Assembly: GCF_020360975.1 (NCBI RefSeq)
Contig: NW_025408667.1
Location: 2,852,001 to 2,916,000, forward strand
DNA length: 64,000 nucleotides
Origin: Hirsutella rhossiliensis
Lineage: Eukaryota > Ascomycota > Sordariomycetes > Hypocreales > Ophiocordycipitaceae
Direction: 5' to 3'
This document shows positions 10,603 through 22,297 of this stretch, piece after piece. Position 1 is the stretch's first letter, and every line of letters begins with the position of its first letter. The notes below the pieces were generated by a model. It searched no databases, was not told the origin of the DNA, and saw only the letters and a program-made list of their open reading frames with translations. The translations under genes were made by a program, and so were the position numbers.

Positions 10603-12373
10603 AGGCTTGTGATGAAGAGGATCTCGTATGTTATTCATTGCGGCCGATTTATTTCTCTGGTCTTGGAGGGCGCACAGCTACAAGCATGTAGGCCCGGAGG
10701 GACGATTGAGGTCTTCTGGCACGCTTGTATGATATACACCAGGTTGGGCAACTCTGAGACGAGCACGGACGAGCTCGGGACATGGAGTTCGAGAGTACAA
10801 AAAGGAGACGATCCTGCCTTTTCTCAAATGGTCTCTTCTTTGCAAGTTTCCTTGGGCTACGTTTTGTGCACACGGGCATTGGACAACGGCGATCTATAGC
10901 ACTTGTCTTTATGGCGTGTCAATAGCTGCTGTATTCATCAAATTGTCTCGGACGAATCGTAACTTATCGGCAAAGTGAGACGCTGTTTCGCGACAAAACT
11001 CTAACATTCAAGTGTAGGTGTGCGTATGGTCCTCTTCTGTGAGAGACAAATTTCTTGAGTTGTCGGAATATCGAGCTTGGTCCCAAAAGACGGAGGGTTC
11101 AGCGGGCTTTAGACAGGCTTGTAAGAAAGTGGTTTCTTTGATAGTTAGCCCAGGTTCATGTACATGAGTGAGGACTAAAGATCGCAATGTACTCAGTATA
11201 ATCTTGCATTGCGAGACTCCTACTGTAGAGAAATATACCACAATACCAACCAGTCATCTCTAACGGAGGTGCCTCCAATTTTGTTGGAGGATAATATGAC
11301 TGGTTTAACACCTACAAGCAGGGACACATGCGCAATCCTGACGGTGCTGCAGGGGCACATGGGATTCTGTCTCACTCTTTAAACTTGTGCAAATACGCAG
11401 GTGTCAATGTCTCACGCTGCCACAATACGAACACAAAGGCCTTGATCGAGGTATTTTTATTATTTATTTTGTGAATGCAAGCAGCCAAAGTTTTAATGAT
11501 GCTTGCCGGAGGTCCGACGCATCCATCGGGCAGACGCGAAGGTACGTACTGTGCCTTGATTTTTGAAGCGCGTTGATCCCTTTGGCAGTGGAGGGAGCCC
11601 CCAGGCCACACAGCCCACAGTACGTAGGTATTAGTTACGCTTGCTACTGGCTGCGATTCTAGGAATTCACCACGAAGCGATAAGTATCGACAAGGCTAGC
11701 AAGACTTCTTTTATAGCGGGCTTTACTAGGTAGTGAGCTCGAGTACCGCTTAAAGCACAGCATTCTCATTAGACAACTTCCCAGTCAGCGACCTGGGGCT
11801 CCCCCACTGTTAAAGGGATAATTACCTATAGGATCTAAGGAGCAGGTACTAGTAGGTAGTAGGTATTAGTAATTACAGTACCTACCGAGGCGATCCCGAG
11901 CCGCACTGGACCCTGCTCGAAGGCGAATGTATCTTGGCGTATCTCGCAGGCGCGCGGTCTGAAAAAAAAAGGGAAAAAACACGCTCCCCTCTGCACCTAT
12001 CCTGTACTGTAAGAGAGGTTTGGTGTTTGGAAGAGGGGGTAGGGGGTAGGGGCGCGGGAGCATGTTTTCTTCAGACCTCATGGCAGGCTACATACAGGAG
12101 CACCAGGGTACCCGGCGAGACTTGACCCAGTTAAGACGGAGACAGTACGTAAGGTACAGATGCCTTACCAACTCCGTGCTTGGAGATACTTTGGCTTTTT
12201 CTTTCCTCAACCTCCCACCACCCATCTTCAAACCCCCCTCCCCCCCCCGGCCCCCGGTAGAGGCAGCGCGGCCTGCTCCGTCACTCATTCTGCCTTGTTA
12301 GACTCTCGGTTTCTTCTACATCTTACATACCCTTCGCCGAGCCTGAGTCTGCCACCTGGCGGCCGCCGTCGTC
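10603..12373. other. Intergenic 1.8 kb with a nested inverted repeat
   Basis: No coding frame is convincing. The stretch is less GC-rich than the surrounding genes and contains a nested inverted repeat at 11248-11305 (listed separately). From about 12180 it becomes very pyrimidine-rich (C/T tracts at 12217-12260), as expected for the promoter and 5' leader of the P5A-ATPase gene. Confidence 0.5.
11248..11305. repeat. Nested inverted repeat, 10-bp outer and 7-bp inner arms
   Basis: The outer arms AACCAGTCAT (11248-11257) and ATGACTGGTT (11296-11305) are exact reverse complements. Between them CCTCCAA (11272-11278) and TTGGAGG (11284-11290) form a second perfect pair around a 5-nt loop. The element could be a tiny MITE-like palindrome, a hairpin RNA or a protein-binding palindrome. 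I see no clear target-site duplication. Confidence 0.6.
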
Positions 12374-15300
12374 ATGGCGCCTCTCGTCGACAGTGCCCAG
12401 ATCGAGCATGCCGAGCTGCTGCGCCCGCTCCCTTTCCACTTCCATACCTACGTCTGGCCCTTCGTCATCGTCTGGCCCGTCTTCCTGCGCTACTACCTGA
12501 CGCCCGACCTCTACGACGCCTACATTGGCGCCCCCGAGTGGACTTTTGTCTGGTGCGGCACCATCATCACCGTCCAGTCGCTCGTCTGGTTGAGCACGCA
12601 TTGGAGCGTCGGCCTCGACGCGCGCTTCACGGCATCAAAGGCCAAGGATGTCCAGGATGCCCAGCTCATCAAGGTTCTTCCCATCGCAAACGCCGGTTCT
12701 GGGGAGATTAGCAAGCTGGTTCGCGACAAGGTAAGCGCTGCAAAAGCACTTATCTGGACATGAGCTGACCCCAGGACCAGGTTGGCGGCAAGACAAATCT
12801 ATCCTTTCTCTTCCAGAAACGCCGATTCCTCTACAATCCCGATACCAAGTCTTTCAGTCCGCTCAAGTATGACCTCGACGCCGAACCGAAACCCGCCATC
12901 GGCCGCTTCCAGTCAAGCCGCGGCTTCGAAAAGCAATCGGAAATCACTCGTGTTGAGCAGCATTACGGCAGAAATACCTTTGATATCCCCGTTCCCACAT
13001 TTACCGAGCTCTTCAAGGAGCATGCAGTCGCGCCTTTCTTCGTCTTCCAGATCTTCTGTGTCGGACTGTGGCTCCTCGACGAATACTGGTACTATTCGCT
13101 ATTCACCCTCTTCATGCTGGTCGCCTTCGAGAGCACCGTCGTCTGGCAGCGTCAGCGCACCCTCAACGAGTTCCGCGGCATGAGCATCAAGCCCTACGAT
13201 ATTTGGGTTTTCCGTCTGGGCAAATGGACAGAGATCCAGACCGACGCCCTTCTCCCTGGCGATCTCGTGTCGGCCGGCCGAACCAGGGAGGATAGTGGCG
13301 TTGCTTGTGACATGCTGCTCGTCGAGGGCACTGCCATTGTCAACGAGGCCATGCTCTCGGGAGAGAGCACCCCTTTGCTCAAGGATTCCATACGGCTACG
13401 TCCGGCGGATGCTCCTCTCGATCCCGACGGATTGGACAAGAACGCCTTTCTCTGGGGTGGCACGAAGGTTCTCCAGGTAACCCATGGCAGCCCTGATCAG
13501 GAGAAGTCGACGCTTGCTTCTGGAGTTCCCCCACCCCCCGACAACGGCGCCATGGCAGTCGTCGTCAAGACGGGATTCGAAACCTCTCAGGGCAGTCTGG
13601 TCCGGACCATGATCTACTCCACCGAGCGTGTCTCCGCCAACAACTTCGAGGCTCTGCTCTTCATCCTGTTTCTCCTCATCTTTGCGCTCGCTGCTTCGTG
13701 GTACGTCTGGGACGAGGGTGTTCGCAAAAATCGCAAGCGCTCCAAACTCTTGCTGGATTGCATCTTGATCGTCACCAGCGTTGTTCCTCCCGAGTTGCCC
13801 ATGGAGCTCAGCCTGGCCGTCAACACGAGTTTGGCAGCCCTCTCCAAGCTCGCCATCTTCTGTACTGAGCCCTTCCGTATTCCTTACGGTGGCCGCATCG
13901 ATGTCGCATGTTTTGACAAGACCGGGACTCTTACCGGCGAGGACCTGGTCGTCGAGGGCATTGCCGGCTTGGGCCTCGCCAACTCCGATATCCCTGACAA
14001 GAAGGAGGCTGATGGCGCCCACTCCAACATGACGGCAGTAGTAAAAGCCGGCCTCGAGACCCAGCTCGTGCTCGCGACGGCACACGCACTGGTCAAGCTC
14101 GACGAGGGAGATATTGTTGGTGATCCAATGGAAAAGGCCACCCTTTCGTCGCTCGGGTGGACTCTTGGCCGCAACGACACACTTTCAAGCATCAACAAAG
14201 CGGGCAGTACGCAGGGCACCGTTCAGATCAAGCGTCGGTTTCAGTTCTCGTCTGCCCTCAAGCGCCAAAGCTCCGTGGCCACGGTTCATGGCTCCAACTC
14301 GGCGGCTGGCAAGAAAATAAAGGGTACCTTCGTCGGTGTCAAGGGCGCACCAGAGACCATCATGAAGATGCTGGTCCATGTGCCCGCCGACTACGAAGAG
14401 ACGTACAAATACTTCACCCGCAAAGGATCCCGTGTTCTCGCCCTCGCTTACAAGCAGCTTACCGTGGACTCTGAGCTCGGCGCCGGCAAGATCAACGACC
14501 TGAAGCGTGAAAAGGTGGAATGCGACCTCACATTTGCTGGGTTCCTCGTCTTGCACTGCCCTTTGAAAGAAGACGCCAAGGAGGCTGTCCAGATGCTCAA
14601 CGAAAGCAGCCATCGCGTGGTCATGATCACTGGAGACAATCCCCTCACGGCCGTCCACGTCGCCCGTGAGGTCGAGATTGTGGATCGCGAGGTTCTGATT
14701 CTGGATGCGCCCGAAGATAACGCTAGCGGGCAGAAGCTTGTTTGGAAGAGTGTCGATGATAAGGTCAGCATCTCGGTCGATCCATCCAAGCCTATTGACC
14801 CCGAAGTCCTCAAAACCAAGGACCTCTGCGTGACGGGATATGCCTTGGCCAAGTTCAAGGACCAGTCGGGTTGGAAATCCCTGTTGCGACACACATGGGT
14901 TTACGCTCGAGTCTCCCCAAAGCAAAAGGAGGAAATACTGCTTGGTCTCAAAGATATGGGCTACTACACTCTGATGGCTGGCGACGGCACCAACGATGTC
15001 GGAGCCCTCAAGCAGGCCCATATTGGCATTGCGCTGCTCAACGGCACCAAGGAAGACCTGTCCCGCATTGCCGAACACGCCCGCAACACCAGGATGAAGG
15101 AGATGTATCAGAAGCAATGCGACCTCATGAAGCGTTTCAACCAACCCGCCCCGCCTGTCCCTGTCATGATCGCTCATCTCTTCCCACCCGGCCCTAGCAA
15201 CCCCAACTACGCAAAGGCCGTTGAGCGCGAGGCAAAGAGCAAGAACATGACGCCGGAGGAATACGCAAGGATTCAGGGTCATCCGACGGAGACGATTGTC

Positions 15301-16438
15301 TCTCCGAACGCCCAGAGCCTCGTCAACGCGAATGAACCCCGGAACGCCCGACAGGTCGAGGCGAGCAAGAAGGCCGCCAATTTCGCCGACAAGCTCGCCT
15401 CGGGCATGCTCGAGGCTGAGCTTGGCGACGATGAGCCGCCAACGCTGAAGCTGGGCGATGCTTCCGTCGCTGCACCGTTCACGTCCAAGCTCCGAGATGT
15501 CATTGCCGTCCCCAACATTATTCGCCAGGGTCGCTGCACGCTCGTGGCTACGATCCAGATGTACAAGATTCTCGCCCTGAACTGCCTCATCAGTGCCTAC
15601 TCGCTGTCTGTCCTGTATCTCGAGGGCATTAAGTTTGGCGACACCCAGTACACCATCAGCGGCATGCTCATGTCGGTTTGCTTCTTAAGCATCTCTCGAG
15701 CTCGCGTGGTTGAGGGCCTCAGCAAAGAACGCCCTCAGCCCAACATTTTCAACACATATATCATTGGCTCTATCCTGGGGCAGTTCGCCATTCACATTGC
15801 CACCCTTATCTATATTGCCCGACTCTGCGACAAGATTGCCCCGTGGGTTTTCCCGCTGATACGAATTGGTTCGATGCCGACTAACCTGCTATAGGCGCTC
15901 TACCGATGGCCTGGACCTCGAGGCTGAATTCGAGCCGTCCCTGCTCAACTCGGCCGTCTATCTCCTTCAGCTCATCCAGCAGATCTCAACCTTTGCCATC
16001 AACTACCAGGGCCGGCCATTCCGCGAGTCCCTCTCGGAGAACAGGGCCATGTATTACGGAATCGTCGGCGTCTCCGGTCTCGCCTTTGTCTGCGCTCTGG
16101 AACTGGTGCCCGAGATCAACCAGGGCATGAAGCTCGTGCCCTTTACCGAGGAGTTCAAGATGAAGATGGCGGCCTGCATGGTCATCGACTACGTCCTGTG
16201 CTTCATCATTGAAAAGGGCCTCAAGATGGGCTTTAGTGACTACCGCCCGCGCGACATTGCCGACCGTCGGCCGGAGCAGCTCGAGAGAGAAGCTGCGCGC
16301 AAGGCGGTCATTGAGCAGAAGAAGGCCGAGGAGGAGGAGGCGAAGCGCCTGGAAAAGGTGGCTGCGTTTGAGCGCCAGGTCGAGGATCGCAAGAGGAAGC
16401 TGCGAGAGTGGAGAGGCGGTCAGCAGCGGACACAGTAG
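12374..16438 (+). CDS. SPF1: P5A-type P-type ATPase (Spf1-like), endoplasmic reticulum
   Basis: Three exons (12374-12730, 12781-15842, 15895-16438) give about 1320 aa, close to fungal Spf1 homologues. The introns are 50 and 52 bp, and the second has a CTAAC branch site. The core motifs are present: LSGEST in the actuator loop, the P5 signature PPELPMELS, the phosphorylation site FDKTGTLTGED (Asp ~498), MITGDNPLTA and GDGTNDVGALKQAHIG. Hydrophobic segments flank the N-terminal region and cluster in the C-terminal 350 residues. The C-terminal tail is a highly charged helix (EQKKAEEEEAKRLEK). P5A ATPases sit in the ER membrane and remove mistargeted or mis-inserted transmembrane helices; loss disturbs manganese and sterol homeostasis and glycosylation (family knowledge). 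The gene is intact, unlike those to its left, and marks the border of the housekeeping region. Confidence 0.95.
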
Positions 16439-17149
16439 AGATGCTGTGTGTATGCGCGCGCGCGTGTGTGTGTATGTGGAAAGAGGAACGAGCGGCCCAA
16501 GTCCAGCCTCGCGCTCGGGCTGGAGCCCCTGGTAGGGCGTTGCCCTCGAACTCTCACCTCACGGTGCGGGCGAGGCAGGCTGCTGTATCCGGCCTTGAGA
16601 TTCTCTATCTTGGGTGATTTTTCTCGATCACTATTGCAAGGGACTCCTCCCGGGAGGTGGAGAGCAGGGGGATAGAACATAGACGATATGGGTCGATTTG
16701 CCGGGGGTATCTTGGCGGACTGTAAAATCACGGCAGAGTCCAATAGAGTCTTTCCTTCTGTCACGATTATAGGGGGGATGGCATGGAATCGCCGGACGCG
16801 ACTACTTTTCCCACACTGTCACATGTAGGCTCTCCAGCAAGGGAATTCAAGACCATGACGAGACAGGACCAAAGAGGCTTGACGCGAACTTTTTGATCTG
16901 CTATAATACACGAGACTCAACAAGAGTCGAGAACGACTATTGAACAGCAGGGTAGATTGCGTTCCGCCTATGCCAATTCCTCACGAGGCCCGACCAATGC
17001 TGCCCGGCGGCAGCACATCAGTCAGACTCACCTCCTCATTACCGTCCTCGCTTCGTTTAAAGCCTCTTCACGGTGCGCTCCCAGCTGGCTGTGAGGTCGG
17101 AGTGGGCTGAAGCGGCGGAAGACGTGCTGTTTTGGGAGCGGTGCGACAC
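16439..17149. other. Convergent 3' region
   Basis: This holds the 3' ends of two convergent genes (P5A-ATPase and malate dehydrogenase). A short CG/TG alternating run lies at about 16456-16474. No coding frame was accepted. Confidence 0.5.
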
Positions 17150-18356
17150 TTATTTGCCGGGGTTCTGGGCGACAAAGGCAACGCCCTTTTCAATGTTCTT
17201 CTTGAGGTCGCTCAGGCAGGCCTCGAGGAGCTTCTCCTCGGCGGCGTCGAGCTTGCCAAGGGGCAGGATCTTCTCGACGCCGTTGGGGCCGAGCTCGACC
17301 TTGCTGCTGAAGAAGTCGATGCCCTGGTCCTTGTACAGGGGCGAGTCGACAAAAGTGGGCTCGACGACACCCTTCTCGCCCTGGGCGGCCCGGAGCAGGG
17401 ACTCGGCCATGCGGGCGCCGGCCATGGCCATGGACAGGGTGGCGGAGCCGGCGCCGTCCTTGGCCTTGACGACCTCGTCGCCGCCAAACTGGACGCGCTT
17501 GACGAGCTCGGCGTTGGAGCTCAGGTCGGGGTGCTTGCTTTGGCTGAAGAGAGGGACGATGGTGACGCCCGAGTGACCGCCGACGACGGTGATATTCTCG
17601 TCTTTGGGGTCGGTGCCCTTGATCTCGGAAACAAAGCGGCTGGCGCGGACGACGTCAAGGGTGGTGACGCCGAAGAGCGTCTTGGGGTTGTAGACGCCCT
17701 TGGACTTGAAGACCTCTGCGCAGATGGGGACGGTCGAGTTGACGGGGTTAGAGATGATGAGCACCTTGGCCTTGGGGGCGGACTCGGCAACGGCCTTGGC
17801 GAGATCGCGGACGATGGAGGCGTTTGTGTTGAAGAGGTCGTCACGCGTCATGCCGGGCTTGCGGGGCACACCGGCGGGGATAAGGACCACCTCGGAGCCC
17901 TTGAGGCAGTCGGCGAGGCCACTAGGGGTAGCGTCGTAGCCCTTAACCGTGGACTTTGTGTTGATGTGGGCGACATCGGCGGCAACGCCTGGTAGACGAG
18001 GTGGTCAGCTGAGGATCTATTCGGGCTTGCGAGAGGAGCTTGAGGCGAGCAAAAGGGGCGGATGGGTGCTCGGTGGCAACGTACCGGGAGCAAGACGGAT
18101 ATCGTAGAGGGCTAGGTCGGTGACTCTGGGGTTCATCTTGAGCAGCAGGGAGAGGGGCTGGCCAATGCCGCCAGCGGCACCGAGGACGGCGACTTTGGAG
18201 AGCTGCAAGCGACGAGATGTCAGTCAGCAAAGCACATCGGAGGGAGCTATGGTCAGGCTTCCCCGGCCGTGTTGGGTGCTGAGACGGTTGAGAAGGGGGA
18301 CCCACGTTGCGCGCGGAGGCGGAAAAGGCCCGGCGCTGGATCTTGGCAGCGAACAT
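17150..18356 (-). CDS. MDH1: Malate dehydrogenase, mitochondrial
   Basis: Three exons on the minus strand (18356-18306, 18202-18085, 17988-17150) give 335 aa, the usual length. Exon 1 encodes a short arginine-rich, acid-free presequence ([17 protein letters not shown]) fitting mitochondrial import. Exon 2 starts the NAD-binding fold with [19 protein letters not shown] (GxxGxxG). Later come the substrate-binding loop [22 protein letters not shown], and the catalytic His in [10 protein letters not shown]. The enzyme interconverts malate and oxaloacetate with NAD in the TCA cycle and malate shuttle. The introns are 103 and 96 bp. There is no peroxisomal C-terminal signal; the protein ends in NPGK. 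The gene is divergent from the Rqt4-like gene across a 1-kb gap. Confidence 0.96.
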
Positions 18357-19374
18357 GATGGAGGACGATGTATGAATACGAGGGTATCGTAGGGAAATGA
18401 AAAGGCGGAGAGCAGCAATTGGGAGGCAGACGTGGTCTGGTGTGGTGAGGACGGCGATGGGGCAGACGGAGAGGAAAGGAAGAAAAAAGATGGATCGGAA
18501 GCTTGCTTGGCTCGATCGGGTATAGCTCGGCGAATCCCGGCGAAGGCGCCGGCACAGTGTTAGGCAGTGTTAGGAGATAGAGTGCGAGGCTTAATACGGA
18601 CGCCGATTATTAGAGGCGGTACGACTGATAACAGAAGGGGGAGGGTGCTCTTTTACTAGCCTGAAAGTTACTGCTCTTGAGTTGATGTTGAGGACGAGGC
18701 GTTGACGAGTTTAAGTTTATTCGCCAATACCAATTGACATGCCTGTAATTACAGCATCTTCAGGTCGGAACAAGACGTAGCAAAAGCGGGCCTCGGCTGG
18801 CAGAGGGCACACGGACAGGCACCAACACAGGGCGTCACGCATTGAGGCGCCACTGTTGACTTGTAGGTTCATCTCAGCAAGCAGGGTTGGGGCTTGCTGT
18901 ACATAATCGAGAGAGGCCAGTAATTAGTGATGAGGAAACGGAGCTCAACCATGGTTAGTGCTAATAACACTGTCTCCGGACTGCAGAGTCTCACGACGCC
19001 GCCCAGACTCAATGGACATGGGCATGAACTGCTGCACTTGGATCGGCATCGGCTATTCGTTCTTGACCGCCTGCACGATTGGTATTAGATGCATCATCGG
19101 CGTTAGGCTCGATTCAAGGCACAGGGAGAGTCCGAGGGCGTTTGATGAGCTTCACGAGCTCGGCCGCCTCCTCGCCGTCTGACTCACCCAGCTCGAAGTA
19201 CCGAGCTATCTCGCCTTGGTGCTGGGTGGCGCCTAGCAATGCTAAGATAGTACTTTTCTCAGGCTAAGCGGCGGATATGTACCTCCTCCACGAGTACCTT
19301 TTCAGCGACGACGCATCTGCCAAACGCTCCCATCCGTCGTCATCAGCATCGCTGCTCAGCACTCCCGACGCGCC
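18357..19374. other. Bidirectional promoter region
   Basis: About 1 kb separates the divergent malate dehydrogenase and Rqt4-like genes. Short frames (for example 18958-19182) lack protein-like composition. I see no recognisable operator. Confidence 0.5.
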
Positions 19375-20985
19375 ATGTCCCGTGCGCAGCTCTCCCAGCT
19401 GCTGCCCCTACCTGAAGAAGAACTTCAGCAGGTGCTCGACTACGCCGCAAGCCTGTCCAAGCCCGAGGCCGCCACCCACTTCCACGACTTGCTCGGCGAT
19501 TCACCCCTCGCCGTCGACTTCATCTCGTCGTTCAACTCGCATAGAAGAGCACCAGCGGCACCGACATCATCGGCGACGGCTGGCGACTCGGGTTCGGCAT
19601 CGGAGCCCCCTAGATCCGCGCCGAAAGCCAAGCGAGAGACAAAGAAGAAAAAGGGCTCGGCCATACACACCCCGGCGGCTAGGAAGCTACCAGAGTATCA
19701 AGGGCCGGCGACCACGGCATACAAGAAGAATCAGGACATCGAATACATTCCCAAGCGAGATAGCGCGCCCGGCAGCAGCAATGCCTCTCGAGCAGCCACG
19801 CCGTCAGTACAGACTCCTGTCCAGCCGCCCCCCAAGCAGCATGCATCGGCTGCCGGGTACCTGATATCAGACGGCCTCGCCAAGGCCAAGGCAAAGTCAA
19901 ACCCGCCCTCCCGGAGCTCGACTCCGAAACCATCCGGGGGCACCAGCGCCAAGGTGGCCATTCCGGGTGGCATGCCTATGGCCGGTCAGTCTACGGCACT
20001 CTCTGATCTAGACGCCGCGATCCGAGCGCTTGAAATCACGACGAACCCTACCATGGACAACGGCAAGAGGCGGAAATGCAATTGCGTCGCTACCAGACAT
20101 CCCTTGCAAAGCGCCGCGCCAAATTGCCTCTCCTGCGGCAAGGTCATTTGCATCAAGGAGGGCCTAGGCCAATGCACCTTTTGCGGGTCACCGCTTTTGA
20201 ACGCCGACGAGGCCCAAGCCATGTTGCGGGAGCTCAAAGACGAGCGCGGGCGAGAGCGCATGACGGTCAACGCTGCAGTTCACCGCAAAGCAGACGTGTC
20301 CAAGACGCCCGCGCCCTTTACGCAGCCCCGCAACGCAGACGCTGGCGACGGCGGCCCGTCTCTGGCCGAGGCGGCGGCCAAGGCCCGGGCGCATCGCGAC
20401 AAGCTCCTCGACTTCCAGGCGCAAAACGCCCGGCGAACCACGGTGCGGGACGAGGCGGCCGACTTTGACGTCAGCGGAGCCATGACGGGCACAGGCAACA
20501 TGTGGGCTAGCCCGGAGGACAGGGCGAGGGAGCTGAAGCGGCAGCAGAAGCTTATGCGGGAGATGGAGTGGAACGCGCAGCCTGACTATGAGAAGCGACG
20601 GCAAGTGATTAGCATCGACCTCGTGGGTGGCAAAGTTGTGCGCAAAATGGCGGCCGTGACGCGGCCGGCGAGTTCTGACGAGGAGGACGAGGCCGGGCCG
20701 GCGCCAGAGGCCCTGAGCAAAAGGAGCGGGAACGCAAGCGGCACCGGGGGGGCCTTTAGTCGCAATCCTTTGCTGGGCGCCCTGATGAGGCCGGTGTTTG
20801 AGCCCAAGGGGGAGGACAAAGACACACCGGAGCCCCGGGGGCAAAGAGAACGGAAGAAGGGGTGGAGGAGAGTGCAGGACGACGTGGAAGATAACGAGGC
20901 AGTCATACTCGACGGCGGAGCGTACGGCCATAGCGGACCGGGCGGCGGCGGAGGAAGGGCAGGAGATGAGCCATGGTGCGGGTAA
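19375..20985 (+). CDS. RQT4: Rqt4/TRIP4 (ASC-1)-like zf-C2HC5 protein
   Basis: A single exon gives 536 aa. The N-terminal 60 residues (QLSQLLPLPEEELQQVLDYA) form the helical segment typical of fungal ASC-1 homologues. A low-complexity Ser/Pro/Lys linker follows. The zinc finger at about residues 230-275 reads KRRKCNCVATRHPL, NCLSCGKVICIKEG and CTFCGSPLL, matching the zf-C2HC5 domain. The C-terminal half is charged and helical, with RELKRQQKLMREMEWNAQ. The human relative TRIP4 is a subunit of the ASC-1 complex and the yeast relative Rqt4 belongs to the RQC-trigger complex, which splits collided ribosomes after ubiquitination (family knowledge). The protein lacks the C-terminal ASCH domain of animal TRIP4, as is usual in fungi. 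No intron is needed. Confidence 0.88.
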   Translation: MSRAQLSQLLPLPEEELQQVLDYAASLSKPEAATHFHDLLGDSPLAVDFISSFNSHRRAPAAPTSSATAGDSGSASEPPRSAPKAKRETKKKKGSAIHTPAARKLPEYQGPATTAYKKNQDIEYIPKRDSAPGSSNASRAATPSVQTPVQPPPKQHASAAGYLISDGLAKAKAKSNPPSRSSTPKPSGGTSAKVAIPGGMPMAGQSTALSDLDAAIRALEITTNPTMDNGKRRKCNCVATRHPLQSAAPNCLSCGKVICIKEGLGQCTFCGSPLLNADEAQAMLRELKDERGRERMTVNAAVHRKADVSKTPAPFTQPRNADAGDGGPSLAEAAAKARAHRDKLLDFQAQNARRTTVRDEAADFDVSGAMTGTGNMWASPEDRARELKRQQKLMREMEWNAQPDYEKRRQVISIDLVGGKVVRKMAAVTRPASSDEEDEAGPAPEALSKRSGNASGTGGAFSRNPLLGALMRPVFEPKGEDKDTPEPRGQRERKKGWRRVQDDVEDNEAVILDGGAYGHSGPGGGGGRAGDEPWCG

Positions 20986-22297
20986 GGCCGGCAGCTGTGC
21001 GGAGCAGTCTGAAGATGGGGGAGATGTGGTGCTCGCTCTGTTGCCAGTATGGACACGAGGCAGAGCTGGCGCGAGTACGAATCACCGTCTTTGAGCGTCA
21101 TCTCCGAGACCCGCACTGAACAGGGCAAGCCGAGGTGTCATCGGTGAGAAAAGCGGGGTGACGGGCAAGGAACCAATACCATTAGCTAATCTGTACTGGC
21201 CGAGGGTGTGGTGCCGGCCACGTGACTTCGTGTCGCGGGTAGTGGCGTGCGCGACAGGCTCCACAGACCCTCCCGGACCTTCCAAACAGACCGTTGGGGA
21301 GGGCCGAGGGGCCACGCGACAAATGGTCACAGGGCGCCTTTCATGCGGCTGCGGCACATGGGCGCAAAGTAGTTTTTATTTATTAATTGCTTCTTGCCTT
21401 GTTTTCTTGGTCAAGGATCGATTAGGGGAACTTCTAGAGTCTATGACAAGGAAAAGAAGAAGGAAACGAGGTTGCGCGTCACTCGCGCCTTTGCCTCGGC
21501 CATCCCAGCGACAGGCACAGAATGAAAGATGCAAATTGTTTCATCCCTACTCCGTACAGTACTTACAGACATGCCAGTGGACTCAACGCGATGGAACCTG
21601 CGTACGGCCAACTTGGCACACGGCGAATGCGACGCAACCTGGCGGCGCCCTCTGCGCGATGAACTGTAGGAGACTTTACTTTTCCCTCCTCTGGGCCGGG
21701 CCGCGTATGTGCGCACGCCACCGTCGTAGAGGCTTGCAAAGCATGCTCGGTACGGAATAGCCAGTGGCATTTGGACAAGCTGGCCAGTGGCAGAAAGCAA
21801 TCCCAACTTCTGACTCACCCCCGGGCCTTCTCGTCCACCGCTGTGCGGACAACTCGAGGCCCCTTGTGGGAGCCCGTAGCGCAGCGCCCCAAACTCAGGC
21901 CCCGTGCCGCCTCGTACTGCGCGGCCGGCGCCCTGCTAAGAGAAAAAGTACCCTTTCCCGCGCAAGCCGCCACATGAGAACTCAGCCCCCTAGCTCCCAG
22001 GTACTCTTGCCTCCGTTTGCGAAGTGCCTTCTTCGTCCCGCATCCGTCGCGACCGGACCGCGTAACCCCCGTCGTCAACCTTCAGGCTGCCACTTTTTTG
22101 CTCCCCGGCTCTCCCATGCAGCCCGCATCTGCGTCTCGCCACTCCATTTGCGAGCGCCCTTTCCTGCGCCATCATCCATCGCCTTCGGCTGCCCCAGGCG
22201 ATCCCGGCCCTTGACCAGGCATCCTTTTCTTCCCTCACCACCGAGCGGGCTCACCCTCACCGACAGCAACCGGCGGCCGTCTGCACGCCTGCACGCC
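20986..22297. other. Intergenic 1.3 kb
   Basis: This is the 3' end of the Rqt4-like gene and the promoter of the Whi5-like gene. An open frame runs through 21764-22297 in frame with the Whi5-like start, but it is Pro/Arg/Ser-biased like GC-rich leader sequence and was not included. No other feature was seen. Confidence 0.45.

Noticed and set aside
14185..15282. A 365-codon minus-strand frame opposite the P5A-ATPase gene
   Set aside because: It lies entirely within the well-supported ATPase exon, a shadow frame.
21764..22297. N-terminal extension of the Whi5-like protein
   Set aside because: The in-frame upstream stretch is Pro/Arg-rich leader-like sequence, and the next ATGs give better starts.
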